Source of the DNA: Anaerostipes sp.
Lineage (GTDB): Bacteria; Bacillota; Clostridia; Lachnospirales; Lachnospiraceae
DNA length: 64,000 nucleotides
Reading direction: 5' to 3'
Assembly (NCBI RefSeq): GCF_018381315.1
Contig: NZ_JAGZSD010000007.1
Location: forward strand, 62,001-126,000
Below the pieces are notes generated by a model. The model worked only from the letters and a program-made list of their open reading frames with translations. It was not told where the DNA came from and made no database searches. The first letter of the stretch is position 1; every line of letters starts with the position of its first letter. Shown here piece by piece: positions 62,269 through 64,000 of this stretch. Made by a program: the position numbers and the translations under genes.

Positions 62269-63339
62269 CTATAAGATCGTTGCACCGCCTGCCACATAAT
62301 CTCCGTCATAAAATACAACAGCCTGCCCGGGAGTCACAGCTCTCTGCGGCTCATCAAAGCGGACCTGGATCTTATCTTCCCCTGTCATCTGTACCGTGCA
62401 TGGGGCTCCCCTGTGGTTATAGCGTACCTTGGCGAGCAATCGCATTCCGTTTTCCACGGCGGCTATGGACATCAGGTTCACCTGATCTCCGTACAGGGTA
62501 TCTGTCATCAGATCATCATTACTGCCGATCACAACTTCATTCTTTTCTTTGTCAATCTTCACCACATACCCCGGTTGCTTCAGGGATAGTCCCAGTCCTC
62601 TTCTCTGTCCCACAGTATAGGAGACGATTCCTTTATGGACACCAAGAATATTTCCTTCCATATCCACAAAATTGCCCGGACGGATCTTCTTTCCTGTCTC
62701 CTGCTCAATGAAATCTCCGTAGTCACCGTCTACAAAACAGATGTCCTGGCTGTCCGGCTTATGTGCCACCGGAAGATTGATCCTTTCTGCGATCTCCCGG
62801 ATCTCATCTTTTGTATATTCCCCTACCGGCATCAAAGTCTTTGACAGCTGGTTCTGTGTGAGATTGTATAAGGCATAAGTCTGGTCTTTTGCAAGAGTTG
62901 CAGACCTCTTCAGCGCAAATCTTCCGTTTGCCAGCTTTTCAATCCTTGCATAATGTCCGGTCGCAATATAATCTGCCCCGATATCTAAAGACCGTTTTAA
63001 AAGCGATTCCCACTTCACATAGCGGTTGCATGCAATACAGGGATTAGGAGTCCTTCCGTCCAGATATTCATCTATAAAGTAATCAATTACATTTTCCTTA
63101 AAGTCCTGTTTAAAGTTCATGACATAGTAAGGAATATCCAGCGCTTGGGCAACTCTTCTGGCATCATCCACAGCTGACAGGCCGCAGCATCCACCGTTTT
63201 CTTCCTGAAGAGCCTGCTCCTCATCCTGCCAGATCTGCATGGTGACACCGATGACATCGTATCCCTGTTCTTTCAATAAATAGGCTGCCACGGAGGAATC
63301 CACTCCCCCCGACATACCTACAACTACTTTCTTCTTCAC
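62269..63339 (-). CDS. mnmA: tRNA-specific 2-thiouridylase MnmA
   Basis: MnmA adds sulfur to U34 of Lys, Glu and Gln tRNAs using ATP and persulfide from IscS-type desulfurases. SGGVDSSVAAYLL at residues 10-22 is the PP-loop, TPNPCIACNRYVKW near 96 includes the catalytic Cys, and DSQDICFV near 195 holds the second Cys. 356 aa is standard. It lies 9 nt after iscU, so sulfur donor and acceptor genes are in one operon. Confidence 0.97.
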   Translation of the reverse strand: MKKKVVVGMSGGVDSSVAAYLLKEQGYDVIGVTMQIWQDEEQALQEENGGCCGLSAVDDARRVAQALDIPYYVMNFKQDFKENVIDYFIDEYLDGRTPNPCIACNRYVKWESLLKRSLDIGADYIATGHYARIEKLANGRFALKRSATLAKDQTYALYNLTQNQLSKTLMPVGEYTKDEIREIAERINLPVAHKPDSQDICFVDGDYGDFIEQETGKKIRPGNFVDMEGNILGVHKGIVSYTVGQRRGLGLSLKQPGYVVKIDKEKNEVVIGSNDDLMTDTLYGDQVNLMSIAAVENGMRLLAKVRYNHRGAPCTVQMTGEDKIQVRFDEPQRAVTPGQAVVFYDGDYVAGGATIL

Positions 63340-63348
63340 GGATGCCTC

Positions 63349-63786
63349 CTAGTATTCTTCTTCCTCTTCCTCTTCTCCGATGTCAGATTTAGGCTTTTTC
63401 AGACCTTCAATCTTAATGCCGTTTTTCTCTGCATAGTCCCAGAGTGCTGCGTGAATGGCTTCTTCTGCCAAAAGAGAACAGTGTACTTTCACCGGAGGAA
63501 GCCCGTCTAAAGCTTCCATCACCGCCTTGTTTGTAACCTCCAGTGCCTGCTGCACTGACTTGCCCTTCACCAGTTCTGTGGCCATACTGCTTGTAGCAAC
63601 AGCAGCCCCGCAGCCGAATGTTTTAAATTTCACGTCCTGAATGATCTGATTGTCATCAATATCAAAATAGATACGCATAATATCGCCGCATTTTGCATTT
63701 CCAACAGTTCCTACGCCGCTGGCATCTTCAATCTCTCCTACATTTCTTGGATGTTCAAAATGATCCATAACCTTTTCACTATACAT
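63349..63786 (-). CDS. iscU: Iron-sulfur cluster scaffold IscU/NifU with acidic tail
   Basis: The scaffold assembles Fe-S clusters with sulfur from the adjacent cysteine desulfurase. The three cluster cysteines are in GNAKCGDIM, FGCGAAVATSS and KVHCSLLAEEA. The 145 aa include a C-terminal extension KSDIGEEEEEEEY with seven consecutive Glu, longer than the core IscU fold. AGGAGG precedes the ATG. Confidence 0.95.
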   Translation of the reverse strand: MYSEKVMDHFEHPRNVGEIEDASGVGTVGNAKCGDIMRIYFDIDDNQIIQDVKFKTFGCGAAVATSSMATELVKGKSVQQALEVTNKAVMEALDGLPPVKVHCSLLAEEAIHAALWDYAEKNGIKIEGLKKPKSDIGEEEEEEEY

Positions 63787-63839
63787 AACAGTACCTCCTG
63801 ATTTTTCTTCTATCGATTCATATGTCCCGTCTGATCCTC

Positions 63840-64000
63840 TTAATGCTTCTTTACAAAGTCTTCATAAAGCGGAGACATCTTTCTCAGCTTATCTACGATC
63901 TCTTTCAGCTTATCCACAACAAAATCCATATCCTCTTTTGTTGTCTCTTCTCCCAGAGTCATCCGCAGAGAGCCATGGGCAATCTCATGAGGAAGCCCGA
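63840..64000 (-). CDS. iscS: Cysteine desulfurase, C-terminal end (5' part outside window)
   Basis: Only 53 codons are visible, reading GLPHEIAHGSLRMTLGEET, then TKEDMDFVVDKLKEIVDKLR and MSPLYEDFVKKH. GSLRMTLGEETTKED matches the conserved C-terminal segment of NifS/IscS desulfurases (usually S[LI]R[LF]SLG). Position directly upstream of iscU and mnmA supports the call. The PLP site and active Cys lie beyond the window edge. Confidence 0.9.
   Translation of the reverse strand, partial: GLPHEIAHGSLRMTLGEETTKEDMDFVVDKLKEIVDKLRKMSPLYEDFVKKH

Noticed and set aside
1..64000. CRISPR array, prophage, IS transposase, rRNA or tRNA genes
   Set aside because: I saw no regularly spaced repeats, phage or transposase proteins, or cloverleaf/rRNA sequences. 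A tRNAscan and Rfam search would be needed to be certain.

Overview
The window looks like chromosomal DNA from an anaerobic, spore-forming Firmicute, most likely family Lachnospiraceae (Clostridium cluster XIVa). This rests on AGGAGG-type ribosome sites before almost every gene, consensus TTGACA/TATAAT promoters, spore genes (an alpha/beta SASP, GerW, YlbJ), a Pta-AckA acetate pathway, a giant oxygen-sensitive-type acyl-CoA dehydratase activase, and a GlgC-GlgD glycogen operon. The genus is not determined; Anaerostipes is only a guess. I see no prophage, IS transposase, CRISPR array, rRNA or tRNA.

Layout. 1-5.5 kb: tRNA modification and mismatch repair operon miaB-mutS-mutL (mutL runs off the left edge). 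5.5-6.15 kb: a gene-free stretch with a roughly 290-bp palindromic, MITE-like element and a second hairpin element that recurs at 32.0 kb. 6.1-9.05 kb: UDP-galactopyranose mutase and a divergent Na/Pi cotransporter-family protein. 9.05-19.5 kb: a six-gene glycogen operon, glgB-glgC-glgD-glgA-glgP-GH13, with a strong upstream promoter and a structured leader. GlgB carries an unusual 111-residue Lys/Ala/Glu tail. 19.9-28.2 kb: the long operon yceD-rpmF-plsX-rnc-smc-ftsY-ilvA, driven by a perfect consensus promoter. 28.3-30.5 kb: pta-ackA, with a 20-bp-spaced direct repeat over its promoter. 30.7-34.7 kb: tmcAL, ylbJ, a coiled-coil protein, coaD and rsmD, a relative of the Bacillus ylb cluster. 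34.8-40.5 kb: SASP, an HTH membrane protein, acylphosphatase, recG, fakA, asp23 and rpmB. 40.5-46.2 kb: a 45-residue membrane peptide, gerW, a DUF2953 protein, an unknown 103-residue protein, pyk, a pseudo-rhomboid with a zinc-binding tail, corA and a double-LysM protein. 46.4-50.6 kb: the 1404-residue activase. 50.8-54.7 kb: accessory genes: LysR, a C_GCAxxG_C_C protein, a self-regulated GntR-ABC transporter operon and a lipoprotein. 54.7-56.9 kb: an isolated hisF-hisH pair behind a degenerate sirtuin. 57.0-60.2 kb: a two-component system and a DUF368 lipid-carrier transporter. 60.4-64 kb: a Cof-type phosphatase, a PF06541 membrane protein, and the iscS-iscU-mnmA sulfur-transfer operon (iscS is cut by the right edge).

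Most of the window is conserved housekeeping sequence. The parts that most deserve a second look are the palindromic repeats at 5.6-6.1 kb and 32.0 kb, the GlgB tail, the glg leader, the pta operator-like repeats, the GntR operator, the pseudo-rhomboid and the degenerate sirtuin. I did not find a convincing new multi-gene system. All motif positions were read by eye, and residue positions quoted as 'about' are estimates.
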